NCBI GenBank assembly: GCA_017745075.1 | Contig: JAGIAD010000010.1 | Location: 1-64,000, forward strand | Length of the DNA stretch: 64,000 bases | Reading direction: 5' to 3' | DNA from: Sphingobacteriaceae bacterium | GTDB lineage: Bacteria; Bacteroidota; Bacteroidia; Sphingobacteriales; Sphingobacteriaceae | Shown: positions 44,784-54,466 of the stretch, piece after piece | Position numbering within the stretch: position 1 is the first letter of the stretch | How the letters are laid out: every line of letters begins with the position of its first letter | Made by a program: the position numbers and the translations under genes | Notes under the pieces: generated by a model | Told to the model about the DNA's origin: nothing | The model's database searches: none | Seen by the model: the letters and a program-made list of their open reading frames with translations, nothing else

Positions 44784-45080
44784 TTACTTAATTTTTTGAA
44801 ATTCAGCTTGTTGTTTGGTGTTTTTGGTCGATATTTCAGCCAGCGCAAAATTAATTTCGTTGATGGTCTTGATACTGAAAACATGCCTGCCGATTAACCA
44901 CCGTTTAATTTCATCCGGATTAATATCCAGTATGGAAGCAAGATCATTTTCTGTTGCACCGTTTTCTACAAGCAATGTTGTAGCTTTATTGGCAATTTCG
45001 AGGTTTAGCTCACCTAGTTTCTCAATTGCAGGATTTCCGGTTTCTTCCAGCCAGATTGAGACAAAATCGTTTTCTTCCAT
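44784..45080 (-). CDS. Small helix-turn-helix protein, antitoxin-like
   Basis: The ATG at 45080 (MEENDFVSIWLEE) is chosen over 45128, whose extension is basic and Cys-containing. The 98-residue protein contains NGATENDLASILDINPDEIK followed by RWLIGRHVFSIKTINEIN, a plausible XRE-type helix-turn-helix like that in solitary antitoxin-type regulators. No toxin gene is adjacent. Function is inferred from the fold only. Confidence 0.65.
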   Translation of the reverse strand: MEENDFVSIWLEETGNPAIEKLGELNLEIANKATTLLVENGATENDLASILDINPDEIKRWLIGRHVFSIKTINEINFALAEISTKNTKQQAEFQKIK

Positions 45081-45236
45081 TTTATTCTTTTTATTTTTAA
45101 ACAACATTTTACTTGAACAAGCAACCATTTGTTAGGGCGGCAAATTTAATGATTAAGCGTATTATTGCAAACCTGAATGGAGATAAAGATAATAACAGGA
45201 GTATTCACCGTTAAATTCTATTAAATCAATTTATAC

Positions 45237-45560
45237 ATGGCATCAGATCAGAAATTTGTAGACTTCGTTATCGATCAGATTGGTTATCCTGGTCAGGTTA
45301 CCTATAAGAAAATGTTTGGTGAATACGGCTTGTATTTTGACCAGAAGCTTTTTGCCCTTGTGTGCGACAACAAGCTGTTTCTTAAGCCCACATTATCTGG
45401 AAGAGCGTATATAACAGATGTGGTAGAGGCACCGCCTTATCCAGGTGCAAAAAATCAATTTTTAATCGAAGAACAGTTGGAAGATCGCGATTGGCTGAAA
45501 AAACTGGTGAGTATCACCGTAGCTGAGCTGCCTGAACCCAAACCAAAGAAAAAGAAATGA
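45237..45560 (+). CDS. TfoX/Sxy N-terminal domain protein
   Basis: The 107-residue product shows the TfoX_N fold with the signature VTYKKMFGEYGLYFDQKLFA, LVCDNKLFLKPTLSGRAY and EAPPYPGAKNQFLIEEQ, ending in a lysine-rich tail. In gammaproteobacteria TfoX/Sxy controls competence with CRP, but stand-alone N-terminal domain proteins in Bacteroidota have no defined role. Confidence 0.9.
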   Translation: MASDQKFVDFVIDQIGYPGQVTYKKMFGEYGLYFDQKLFALVCDNKLFLKPTLSGRAYITDVVEAPPYPGAKNQFLIEEQLEDRDWLKKLVSITVAELPEPKPKKKK

Positions 45561-45736
45561 GCACAGCAGCTTACATTCTTCCAGGTGGATAAATGTAGAA
45601 AAGCTAACTGCGTGTATTTCGGTAGGCTGTTCTGGTGATGCTTAAATTTGTAACAAGCTTGTTTTATTGCCCGGAATTAAGGTATACTGTTAAGATGAAA
45701 GACTGCGATGGGACATATTTTAGCTATATTGGAACT

Positions 45737-47617
45737 ATGAAAAAATTAGCCCTGTTTTTGTTATTATCATTCTATCTTCGCCCTTTATTTGCACAGCAAA
45801 CACAAAAGCCAATGCTTTACGGCAACAGTTGGATGGCCATCACCGGAAAGCCGATGGCAGCTACAGCAGGAGCAATGATCTTTCAGCAAGGTGGAAATGC
45901 GGTTGATGCGGCATGTGCCATGTTGGCTGCCACTTGCACCATGTGGGATACCCTGAGCTGGGGAGGGGAAACACAGGCACTAATTTACAATCCGAACACA
46001 AAAAAGGTAATCGCAATTAATGCAATGGGCGTTGCGCCAACAGGGGCAACCGTAGCCTTTTTTAAAGCCAAAGGTTATAATTTCCCGCCAGAATATGGCC
46101 CTTTGGCCGCCACCACACCAGGTACGCCAGGCGGACTAATCTATATGTTAAGTAAATATGGTAGCATGAGCTTAGCACAAGTTCTGGCTCCCGCCATGCA
46201 CATGGCTGCAGGTTATGCCATTGAAGCGCAGGCGGCAAACAGCATGGAGCGCGATAAAGAATTGATTAAAACCTGGCCTTACAGTAAAAAAGTGCTGCTG
46301 CCTCATTTGGGCGAAAAACGTGAGGCCCCGGAAGCAGGAGAGGTTTTTATTCAAAAAGATCTGTTGGCTACCTTAAGCAAAATGGTCGAAGCTGAGCAAA
46401 CGGCATTAAAGAAAGGCCACTCCAGGGAAGAGGCCTTAATGGCTGCTTACGATCGTTTCTATAAAGGAGATATAGGGCAGGAATTTGTTCGGGGAAGTAA
46501 AGAACAAGGCGGTTTAATTAACATGGATGACCTTGCTAAATGGAAACCCGTTGAAGAAGAAGCATTAAGTACCGATTATAAGGGCATTAAAGTATACAAA
46601 TTAAAACAGTGGACACAAGGCCCTGTTTTACTGCAGGCATTGAATATACTGGAGAATTTTGATCTGAAGGCAATGGGCTATAACAGCTCAAAATATATCC
46701 ATACCGTTTACCAGGCCATGAACCTGTCTTTTGCCGACCGCGATTTTTATTATGGAGATCCAAACCAAAATCCAGCTGAGCCAATAAAGGGCTTGTTAAG
46801 TAAAGATTATGCAAAACAAAGGGCATCACTTATCCAGTTTGATAAAAATAATGCTAACATCGGTCCCGGCGATCCTTATCCCTATGAGGGGAAGAAAAAT
46901 CCTTATTTAAAACTGTTAAAAAGCAGAGGCTTTAACCCCGATACCGCCAGCCGTAATTTCGCGCCGAAGCATGACCTGGGTAACAATACCCCAAAAGAGA
47001 TCTATGAAGACCGTTTATGGCGGGGAACAACATCCATCGAAGCTGCAGACAAAGCAGGGTGGGTAGTGTCAGTTACCCCAAGCGGAGGCTGGCTTCCGGC
47101 TTGCATTGCAGGTAATACCGGTATTGGAATGAGTCAGCGCATGCAAAGTTTTGTACTCGATTCGACCCTAAACCCTTTTAATGTTGTTGCACCCGGCAAA
47201 AGACCAAGGGTAACCTTATCTCCCTCGTTGTTCCTTAAAGATGGTAAGCCTTTTATATCTGCCGCAGTTCAGGGAGGAGATACCCAGGACCAAAACTTAC
47301 TGCAGTTTTTTTTAAACATGGCTGAGTTTAATATGAATGTTCAAAAGGCAACCGAAGCGGCCAACTTTAACACAAATCAACTATGGCTTTCTCTCGGCGG
47401 CACCAAAACAAGCGACAGGGAACCAAAGCCTGGCCAGATTTTATTAAATGCGAATACAAAAGAAGAGGTGCGCAATGAACTGAAAAAAATGGGTTATGTA
47501 CTCAGTTTTTCAGAAAGGACCAGTGGGCCGATCAATGCTATTTATTTTGATTGGAAGCATAATAGCCTGCAGGGTGGCTCGAGCAACCATGGCGAAGATT
47601 ATGGTATTGCCTGGTAG
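45737..47617 (+). CDS. Gamma-glutamyltransferase family protein (exported)
   Basis: The ATG at 45737 gives a signal peptide (KKLALFLLLSFYLRPLFAQQ) and 626 residues; the frame is open back to 45635. Ntn-hydrolase gamma-glutamyltransferase features include AATAGAMIFQQGGNAVDAA, TPGTPGGLIYML, and the presumed self-cleavage site GTTSIEAADKAG with the nucleophilic Thr. The usual following TTH-x-SVVD pattern is changed (TTS-x-EAAD), so processing or substrate may differ from true glutathione hydrolases. It probably acts in the periplasm on gamma-glutamyl compounds or related amides. Confidence 0.88.
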   Translation: MKKLALFLLLSFYLRPLFAQQTQKPMLYGNSWMAITGKPMAATAGAMIFQQGGNAVDAACAMLAATCTMWDTLSWGGETQALIYNPNTKKVIAINAMGVAPTGATVAFFKAKGYNFPPEYGPLAATTPGTPGGLIYMLSKYGSMSLAQVLAPAMHMAAGYAIEAQAANSMERDKELIKTWPYSKKVLLPHLGEKREAPEAGEVFIQKDLLATLSKMVEAEQTALKKGHSREEALMAAYDRFYKGDIGQEFVRGSKEQGGLINMDDLAKWKPVEEEALSTDYKGIKVYKLKQWTQGPVLLQALNILENFDLKAMGYNSSKYIHTVYQAMNLSFADRDFYYGDPNQNPAEPIKGLLSKDYAKQRASLIQFDKNNANIGPGDPYPYEGKKNPYLKLLKSRGFNPDTASRNFAPKHDLGNNTPKEIYEDRLWRGTTSIEAADKAGWVVSVTPSGGWLPACIAGNTGIGMSQRMQSFVLDSTLNPFNVVAPGKRPRVTLSPSLFLKDGKPFISAAVQGGDTQDQNLLQFFLNMAEFNMNVQKATEAANFNTNQLWLSLGGTKTSDREPKPGQILLNANTKEEVRNELKKMGYVLSFSERTSGPINAIYFDWKHNSLQGGSSNHGEDYGIAW

Positions 47618-47633
47618 AACATGTATTTAATAC

Positions 47634-48614
47634 CTAAAAATAACATTTTGGTCTCCGGCTTTTTTTGGTTTCAATGTAATAGCCAACTGAGATTTCGTGC
47701 GAACCATAATCATAGTTACTCAGTTTGTTAAGGCTGTAATCATAGCCATAACCGATACGTAGATTGGATCTTACAAATAATTCGCTGATAAAACCCAATG
47801 CAGCTCTACTGGTTAAGCCGCTTTGCAGGTTATCTTTCGGATAAATTTTTACTGAAGTCCGGTAAACTGCGCCAAGCCAAAAACGTTCTTTTACGAGCAA
47901 AAAGGCATTTAAATCTAATGAAGTTGGTCCATGTAAATCATCTTTGATTAAAAAGGTTGGTTTAAAAACAAAATCATCATTTACTGGTAAGGCAACTCCA
48001 GCACTCAGGTAAAAATGAGGCTGAATTTTAAGGTTTAACGAATTGTAATCGTCAAATACTGATAAGGTTTTAGAAAAAAGATTATTTGCAGAAAAACCGA
48101 TAAAAAACTTCTCATTGGAATAATGGATTCCAGCGCGTATATCGGGCAAGGTCTGACTTGTTGATCCTGTTGGGATGCGGTTATCGCCCAGTTCAATGGG
48201 ATCTAACATATTGCCGTTTAAGGAGGCCTGTATTACACCTAAACCTAAGCCGAAAGCGAGGATATTGGTTTCTGTACGATCGAGTTTTATCCTGTAAGCA
48301 AGGTTTGCCGATGCATTTAAAGTATTTTGCGCACCTATTTTATCCTCGGTTACTATCATGCCTATGCCCAGGCTTTCGTCATTTATAGCTTCATCTGCAG
48401 ATATAGACAGGGTTTGTGGCGCACCGCGAACACCGGTCCATTGTGCTCTGGCAAAAGCCTGCAGGTAAAGTTCTTCCTTATAACCCGCATAAGCCGGATT
48501 GATGTACATGCCATTAAAAACATATTGCCCAAACTGGGCATCTTGCTGCGCAAAGGCCTTAACAGATAATACTATAAAGACCAAAACAAAAAAAGGTTTT
48601 TTCAAAATGTTCAT
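47634..48614 (-). CDS. PorP/SprF family type IX secretion outer-membrane protein (second copy)
   Basis: The 326-residue product has a signal peptide (FVLVFIVLSVKAFAQ) and the hallmark QDAQFGQYVFNGMYINPAYA, then GPTSLDLNAFLLVKERFW and LRIGYGYDYSLNKLS in the barrel. It is a clear paralogue of the gene at 2603. It is the last gene in a minus-strand run that begins with a large repeat protein and includes a CHU_C protein, repeating the organisation of the first locus. Confidence 0.94.
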   Translation of the reverse strand: MNILKKPFFVLVFIVLSVKAFAQQDAQFGQYVFNGMYINPAYAGYKEELYLQAFARAQWTGVRGAPQTLSISADEAINDESLGIGMIVTEDKIGAQNTLNASANLAYRIKLDRTETNILAFGLGLGVIQASLNGNMLDPIELGDNRIPTGSTSQTLPDIRAGIHYSNEKFFIGFSANNLFSKTLSVFDDYNSLNLKIQPHFYLSAGVALPVNDDFVFKPTFLIKDDLHGPTSLDLNAFLLVKERFWLGAVYRTSVKIYPKDNLQSGLTSRAALGFISELFVRSNLRIGYGYDYSLNKLSNYDYGSHEISVGYYIETKKSRRPKCYF

Positions 48615-48631
48615 GTCTATATTTTGTTTAT

Positions 48632-49576
48632 TTATCGGATTACCGTTATATAACCTTTGTAATCCTGCCAGTTTGCTGTTCCATTTCTAACCCTAACCAC
48701 ATAAAAGTAGGTTCCGTCTGCAAGCCCCGGAGCCGTCCAGTCGTTCTTGTAATGATTAGACTGATAAACCGTGCTACCCCAGCGGTTTATGATCGTAACT
48801 TCGTTTGATTCAAAAGATTCCAGGTGTTCAATGTAAAATGTTTCGTTTTTGCCATCCCCATTAGGCGTAAAAACATTTGGTATTCTTAACCCTGAAATCT
48901 CTTTTTTATCGGTTGATGTATTATTGGCCAGGTTAGGATCAAACTCTGTGGCAGTTACAGTAGCGGTATTACTCACCATACCCGATTGCTTAGATCTTAC
49001 CTTGATTACCAGTTCGGCAAATTTACCATTGGCCAATAAAGGAATGTTCCAGTTAATTGTTCGGCTCAGCTGATCGTAACTGGCTACTCCGTCTGTAGGT
49101 TGATTCAGATTTTCTAAAGAGAGGTTATCAGGAAGCGCATCTTTGATCATCAATTGGGTGGCATCATCATTACCATTATTTCTAACGTTCAGACAATAAT
49201 CAAAAACCTGATCGCTCACTACAATTTTCGATTCTGATCGTTTTGTTATGGCAACGTCTGCACTAAGTTGTGGCAATACAACGACCTCTATTTCATCCGA
49301 AATCTCCGATGTACAACCAAATTTATTGATGCTGGCTACTTTATAAATACCGGCTGTTGCAGTAATGAGAGTTGCTTTCTTTTGTCCTTCGATTAACACG
49401 TTATCCTTATACCATATATATGAAGCTGCGCCAGCCGAATTTGCACGCAAAACCACCGACGATCCTTGCCTGATCGTAATGATTTGCCGCCCGTCGGAAG
49501 CAATATGACACACTGCCGTTTGTATAAAAAACAAAAGCAAAGCCAATGACAGAAAGGAAGATATCCTTAGCTTCAT
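48632..49576 (-). CDS. DUF11 and CHU_C domain surface protein (type IX, type B)
   Basis: The 314-residue product has a signal peptide (FLSLALLLFFIQTAVC), an Ig-like domain (LRANSAGAASYIWYKDN, GIYKVASINKFGC), a DUF11-like repeat (LNVRNNGNDDATQLMIKDAL) and a C-terminal CHU_C domain (VFTPNGDGKNETFYI, TIINRWGSTVYQSN, GTYFYVVRVRNG). It is the only one of the three adjacent secreted proteins with a type IX sorting domain. It lies 17 bases before the PorP/SprF gene in transcription order. Confidence 0.9.
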   Translation of the reverse strand: MKLRISSFLSLALLLFFIQTAVCHIASDGRQIITIRQGSSVVLRANSAGAASYIWYKDNVLIEGQKKATLITATAGIYKVASINKFGCTSEISDEIEVVVLPQLSADVAITKRSESKIVVSDQVFDYCLNVRNNGNDDATQLMIKDALPDNLSLENLNQPTDGVASYDQLSRTINWNIPLLANGKFAELVIKVRSKQSGMVSNTATVTATEFDPNLANNTSTDKKEISGLRIPNVFTPNGDGKNETFYIEHLESFESNEVTIINRWGSTVYQSNHYKNDWTAPGLADGTYFYVVRVRNGTANWQDYKGYITVIR

Positions 49577-49610
49577 CTATAAAACAGTCTTCTGCAAAAA
49601 TGAAATCAGC

Positions 49611-50303
49611 CTAGAAAGTAACCGCTGAGGCTGTACCGGTAATGGTTCCAGGAGTAATAACCGGTTTAACAGGTTTAGGAGTTACGGTAACATCATGATC
49701 TGCCCACTGCGGACAATATTTATTGCCATTAATTACATAACCTACTTTTAGCCGATGTGTTTTTGTTCCGACAGTTGCTGGAGCCGACGGCGTATAGTCC
49801 TTTGCTGTAGCACCTGCTATAGCCGTTTCTACGCCTCCCGTTACCGTATACCACTGATAGGCCAAATCCGGAATATTGGTGGCATCAGGATTAGTAACAG
49901 TGCCAACCTGGGCCAATGGACTTTCAAGACAGAAATCGGCTGGTGTAAAATTAACCACCAGTGGCTTAAGTACATATACCGGAATTTCCTGTAGTTCAGA
50001 TTCGCAGGAACCTGGGGTGGTCGATTTAGAACTTAAATAATAATAACCTGTATTTAAATCGCCAGCCGCGATTTTATTGCCCGAAACCAAGGTAACGCCT
50101 GTACCAGGTGTAGTGGTTTGTGTTGCACTGTATTTAACAATCCAGTCAGCTCCGGCTGGGGGAGCGGGCAAAGTAAGATCTGATCCCTGGCAAAATAAAT
50201 TAACGCCGCTTGTGGTAGGTAATACCTGGGCTGATACTTTTGAAAATGTACAGATTAACAGAAATGTAACGGTTAAAATTGTTTTTGTAATTGAATTGTT
50301 CAT
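49611..50303 (-). CDS. Exported Ig-like domain protein without sorting signal
   Basis: The 230-residue product has a signal peptide (ITKTILTVTFLLICTFSKVS) and two Ig/PKD-like sandwiches (FCQGSDLTLPAPPAGADWIV, LAYQWYTVTGGVETAIAGA). It ends abruptly after a proline/threonine-rich linker (VTPKPVKPVITPGT) with no CHU_C or other anchor. Its sequence reads like a segment of a larger adhesin. It lies between the 972-residue protein and the CHU_C protein with short gaps, so it is probably co-transcribed. Confidence 0.75.
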   Translation of the reverse strand: MNNSITKTILTVTFLLICTFSKVSAQVLPTTSGVNLFCQGSDLTLPAPPAGADWIVKYSATQTTTPGTGVTLVSGNKIAAGDLNTGYYYLSSKSTTPGSCESELQEIPVYVLKPLVVNFTPADFCLESPLAQVGTVTNPDATNIPDLAYQWYTVTGGVETAIAGATAKDYTPSAPATVGTKTHRLKVGYVINGNKYCPQWADHDVTVTPKPVKPVITPGTITGTASAVTF

Positions 50304-50324
50304 GGGGATGATTTTTTTTGTTTA

Positions 50325-53243
50325 TTAATATTGTGAATTAGTTGGTACCAGCACATGTGGTGCTGATGGTTTTGGATTTATTTTAATGTTGAAATTAATT
50401 TGAGTACTGCAACCCGCTGCATTTTTAATGGTCAATACACCGGAATGCAGACCTGATGAAGCATTTATAGGAACATTAAATGGAATGTTTCCCGCTGGTA
50501 AGGGCTGGTTGTTAACCGGATCAAAATCAGGTGTATCCCAGGTAATGCTATAGGTAACTGGATTGTTTAAAGGGTTCGTATAAGTGAGAAATGAAGTAGT
50601 AAAGCCCTGGCATATTTCCGGATCTGTACCTAACGTTAAATTTGGAAGCGCATTCACGGTTACTGTAAAATCTGTTGTTTTCTCCTGGCAACCTTTCGCT
50701 GTAGCCGTTATGGTGGCTGTGCCGGTAAAGGTATTGTTCCAGGTTACTTTACCACTTGCTGCATCAATGAAACCTGCGGCCAGGGGTAACATGGAGTATA
50801 CAATTTGTGTGGCATTTGTGGCAGTTGCAACATAGGTATCTGTACCGCTACCGGTACAGCGTGTATTCGTTAATCCACTGTTAAATACCGGACTGCTTAC
50901 ATTGCCATTTACGGTTATGTTACCGGTGATGGTTAGAGGAGCGCCTGCAGTACCTGTTACAGTATATGTTTTTAATGGCCCTGGTGTGGTTGGTGTACCG
51001 CTAATGGTTAATTTTTTTGTTGTATTATTGTACACCGCATTAATTCCTGCAGGTAATCCACTCACGGTAACATTAGTGGTTCCTGCTGGAATATCATAAA
51101 CAATATCATTCATGACTGTGCCCACGCATACTTCCCTGTCGCCTGATCCGGTAGTGGTTTTAGCCGAACTCTGATCATTGTTGCTTACCTGATCGGGTTG
51201 CGAACCGGTAATGGTAGCATTGTTAATGTTTACTCCCGTTTTAACTACTTTTGCAGTAATTTTTAAGCTGATACTGGCATTACTTGCTAGATCTCCAATG
51301 GTCCATATGCCCGAAACAGGGTCATAACTTGTACCCGATGGCGCTACGCTCGAAACATAGGTGAAACCGTCGGGAAGCAGATCCGTAACCGATACCCCAA
51401 CCGCATTGCCATCGCCTAAATTTTGGGCCTTAAGGGTAAATACCACATTGGTATTCAATTCCGGATATGCAACGTCAACCGTTTTGGTAATAGAACGATC
51501 GATATTACAAAGTGAGATATTTACAGGGAGCGAAGGCGCGCTAATGCCACAATCCAAGCTGTAACTAACTGTATAATTACCCGAGGTGCTGGCCACATAA
51601 GTATTGGTATTTGCTCCGCTTATTGCATTTCCGTTAAGGTACCATTGATATGAAGAAGCATTTGGGTTTGCTGTAAGTGTTGCTGATGCACAATTGGTTT
51701 GCGATACTGTTGGCTGATCGCCCTTTTCGGGGAAGCGCGAAATAAAGTTAGACATAGAGAACCCACCACCTTGTTGCACCATCGAAACGGTAAGCCGGTC
51801 TGCGCTGGTAATGGTGATTGTTTTTGGCGAACCAATATCTGTTTTTGTAAAACTGATTAAATATAAGCCGGAGGTTCCCAGGGCTTTACGGCTACCAATA
51901 CTTGGTATCGCTTCAATATCACTGTTGGTATAATTGGTTGTACCCTGTAGGGTTGTGAGGTAGATCTTTGCTGTGCTTTTTGTAATGATATAGCCAAAAT
52001 AGGATAAATCAGTATTGTTATAAGCTGTGAATTTGCTGGTTTCTACTTTTCTGGATCCCGAACAGCTCGATATGGGTACTAAAGTAGCAACATCAGCCTC
52101 GCAACCACCTCCGCCTGAAATGCCAGCAGTACCTGAAAACACTTCTACATTTTTACTTGCCACAATTCTTGATGACGAATATCGGCCTGTATTTATGCCG
52201 GGCGGACTTGCCGCGCTATAGGCTCCGGAAACAAAACCATGTTCGAAAGTTCTAAAATCTCCGGCTTGAGCGAGCGTATAAGTAGTTACTTTTTTCTGGA
52301 CACCGTTCAGGTCAAAGTCGGTAACGGTAATCACGGTGTTAGCCTCTGTTGCAATTACTGTAGTTTGCTCGGCGGTTGAATTACCCTCGCCTCTAACCAC
52401 TACATACTCTTGCCCTAACGAGGCAATAGGCGGAATTGGATTATAAGCACCATCTCCACAGCCTCCTGGTGCATCAAGGTCTGCTGCGGTATTCATCACA
52501 GCTGGTCCCGACGATTCTACCAAGGTTCCCATTGGGGCATGGAACAAATAACTTTGTCCGGCATTTAATGTCGCCGTGGCTACACCAGCTATTTTAACAA
52601 TGGTGTTATTTTCGGTGGCCATAATGCTATAGATTGGCGTGTGGTCCTTACCGGCAAGATCGCCATCCCGATAGTAGCCTACTCGGAATGAGGTTCCGAT
52701 TGCTGCATCACCAAAACTAAAGAGAGAGGCATTACCCTTAATGTCTGTATCCGAACCATCAGTTCCTAAATTATCTGAAGCAATATTTCTTAAATTAACT
52801 GAAATAGATCCGGTGGCTTCTATAATTAATCCCGCTCCGGATATTACGGTATTGAGAGGATGTGCAGGTACATCTTTAGGCAATCCGCTAAAACGTTGTA
52901 CATAGGGCGTACCTTGTACACAGGTAAAGCTATACAATAGTGTACCATCACTTTTCTTTATTGTTCCGGTAACAGTTCCAACATCTGAGGTAATAACAAT
53001 TTCGTTGGCTTTACTCCAATATTGCCATGGGGCAGGGGCAATATAATGTTTAGAATAACTGCTTGCATAAAAGTGTTTAAAGGCGCTTTTATTGGCTTCT
53101 GAAGAAAAAGGGAAAGATAAATTGTTAAGGCTAATTTTTGCTGCGGCCTTAACTTGATCGTGTGCAAATGCAATATTTGCTGAGCAAAGCAATATCGAAG
53201 CCAGTAATCCGTTAAATAAATACAGCAGAAAAGCCTTAGTCAT
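50325..53243 (-). CDS. Large exported protein with IgGFc-binding-like, Ig and DUF11 domains
   Basis: The 972-residue product has a signal peptide (LFNGLLASILLCSANIAFA). The first half resembles the IgGFc_binding N-terminal domain found in Bacteroidota surface proteins (SYLFHAPMGTLVESSG, SLGQEYVVVRGEGN, RIVASKNVEVFSGTAGI). It is followed by an Ig-like domain (SSYQWYLNGNAISGANTN), a DUF11 repeat (LKAQNLGDGNAVGVSVTDLL) and PKD-like domains. It stops at PSAPHVLVPTNSQY without a sorting domain. It heads the second type IX type B locus. Ligand and anchoring are unknown. Confidence 0.85.
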   Translation of the reverse strand: MTKAFLLYLFNGLLASILLCSANIAFAHDQVKAAAKISLNNLSFPFSSEANKSAFKHFYASSYSKHYIAPAPWQYWSKANEIVITSDVGTVTGTIKKSDGTLLYSFTCVQGTPYVQRFSGLPKDVPAHPLNTVISGAGLIIEATGSISVNLRNIASDNLGTDGSDTDIKGNASLFSFGDAAIGTSFRVGYYRDGDLAGKDHTPIYSIMATENNTIVKIAGVATATLNAGQSYLFHAPMGTLVESSGPAVMNTAADLDAPGGCGDGAYNPIPPIASLGQEYVVVRGEGNSTAEQTTVIATEANTVITVTDFDLNGVQKKVTTYTLAQAGDFRTFEHGFVSGAYSAASPPGINTGRYSSSRIVASKNVEVFSGTAGISGGGGCEADVATLVPISSCSGSRKVETSKFTAYNNTDLSYFGYIITKSTAKIYLTTLQGTTNYTNSDIEAIPSIGSRKALGTSGLYLISFTKTDIGSPKTITITSADRLTVSMVQQGGGFSMSNFISRFPEKGDQPTVSQTNCASATLTANPNASSYQWYLNGNAISGANTNTYVASTSGNYTVSYSLDCGISAPSLPVNISLCNIDRSITKTVDVAYPELNTNVVFTLKAQNLGDGNAVGVSVTDLLPDGFTYVSSVAPSGTSYDPVSGIWTIGDLASNASISLKITAKVVKTGVNINNATITGSQPDQVSNNDQSSAKTTTGSGDREVCVGTVMNDIVYDIPAGTTNVTVSGLPAGINAVYNNTTKKLTISGTPTTPGPLKTYTVTGTAGAPLTITGNITVNGNVSSPVFNSGLTNTRCTGSGTDTYVATATNATQIVYSMLPLAAGFIDAASGKVTWNNTFTGTATITATAKGCQEKTTDFTVTVNALPNLTLGTDPEICQGFTTSFLTYTNPLNNPVTYSITWDTPDFDPVNNQPLPAGNIPFNVPINASSGLHSGVLTIKNAAGCSTQINFNIKINPKPSAPHVLVPTNSQY

Positions 53244-53932
53244 AAATAATCTTTTGAACCCATATATGGCTTAACATGGATCTAATTATTCATTAAAGGC
53301 AGAGAGCAATTAATAAATTTTAGCACAATAAATCAGCTGCCTTTACAGATCAGGCCTGATTTATGCTTTAGTTCAAATGTGTCAGTTTGTAGGGATCTTT
53401 AGGTCGAAAGTAACTAAAAAATTGAATTAAAAAATACCTTTAATATTAATTTTTAATGCGGTTTAAAGTAGTTTAAAGGCTGCTTTTGCATAAATTTTAT
53501 GACGTGTAATTCTACTTATACGTGTTTAATAGAAACTCTATTATCTTGTTTTTAACTGTTTTAGTCTTGTTGTTTAATAAGTGATTTGTAATCAGTTTGT
53601 TATGGTGGTTTTTGAGGCTAAAAATACAATCAGAGGCATTTTAATAATAAAAAATGTTTCTTTTGTAAAATTTTTGTGTTAAAATAAGAAAGTTGCCATT
53701 TTTTAGTTCGTAGAAAAGGTGATTCCCGATAGCAGAAAAGATTCTCCGTATCCGGTGAGGAGAGATAGCTAACAGGCCTTAGGAATCATATTTTGAAGCA
53801 GGTTAAGATTCTCTTCCTCGTACGGCATATTGACTTTAATTCCAAAAGCGATCAGCCCTGATTAAGTCCAAGACTTCTGGCTTGATACGATCTTCGGGCT
53901 ATAATCTAATTTAAATCTGTTGATTTGAGGGC
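53244..53932. other. Gene-free AT-rich stretch upstream of the adhesin operon
   Basis: No supported gene. The part near 53244-53700 is very AT-rich and must hold the promoter of the large secreted protein. I see no hairpin or repeat worth naming. Confidence 0.5.
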
Positions 53933-54118
53933 TTAATTGTAGCGTACTGTTAATTTTGGATTGGAACCTGTTGTGCTACTTAATGAATTTGTATTTTCCG
54001 GCTCGGGTGCGTTCTGTATTTCGCCAAGGGGCTCTATTCCACAGGCTGCCCGTATAAATTTAAAAATATTTAGGAACTCACACCGGATATCCCTGTCAGA
54101 TTGTATTTTGTCCTCCAT
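53933..54118 (-). CDS. Possible small hypothetical protein (61 aa)
   Basis: A minus-strand frame starts MEDKIQSDRDIRCEFLNIFK and continues RAACGIEPLGEIQNAPEPE with a Ser/Thr/Asn-rich end. Composition is reasonable for a protein, but there is no family match I know and no conserved neighbour. Treat as tentative. Confidence 0.35.
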   Translation of the reverse strand: MEDKIQSDRDIRCEFLNIFKFIRAACGIEPLGEIQNAPEPENTNSLSSTTGSNPKLTVRYN

Positions 54119-54259
54119 GTTATGTCGCTTTTATCTGTTTATAAAAACATAAAAAGGCTGGTTTTGTGTGAGCAAATTAATCTTTTAATGTAAGCATACT
54201 GTTTCGTAAATGTTAAGGAATACTTTAACCATTAAGATGTCGGAATAAAAGAATAAGAA

Positions 54260-54454
54260 TTATAACGAATAACAGCGATTGGTCCCTGTTTTCTCCTTAC
54301 ATTCTTTACAAGTAGTATAGGTTATGCCTGTTTCGCTCCATCCACCATCTTTTCTTTCGAAAACACAAAATTCCCCATCAATTTCTACACACCTTAATGT
54401 AGATAAGAAAAATAATTTATCTCTCTTGGCCTTTTTTTTTCTTAGTTTTTTCAT
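54260..54454 (-). CDS. Cys-rich small basic protein (64 aa)
   Basis: A 64-residue product with a very basic N-terminus (MKKLRKKKAKRDKLFFLS), then RCVEIDGEFCVFERKDGGWS and a C-terminal YTTCKECKEKTGTNRCYSL. Five cysteines, including C-x-x-C. It starts 12 bases after the lipoprotein gene, so it is co-transcribed with the toxin-23-like and lipoprotein genes. It might be a small metal-binding protein, peptide precursor or accessory factor; no modifying enzyme is adjacent. Confidence 0.55.
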   Translation of the reverse strand: MKKLRKKKAKRDKLFFLSTLRCVEIDGEFCVFERKDGGWSETGITYTTCKECKEKTGTNRCYSL

Positions 54455-54466
54455 AATTAAACGCTG

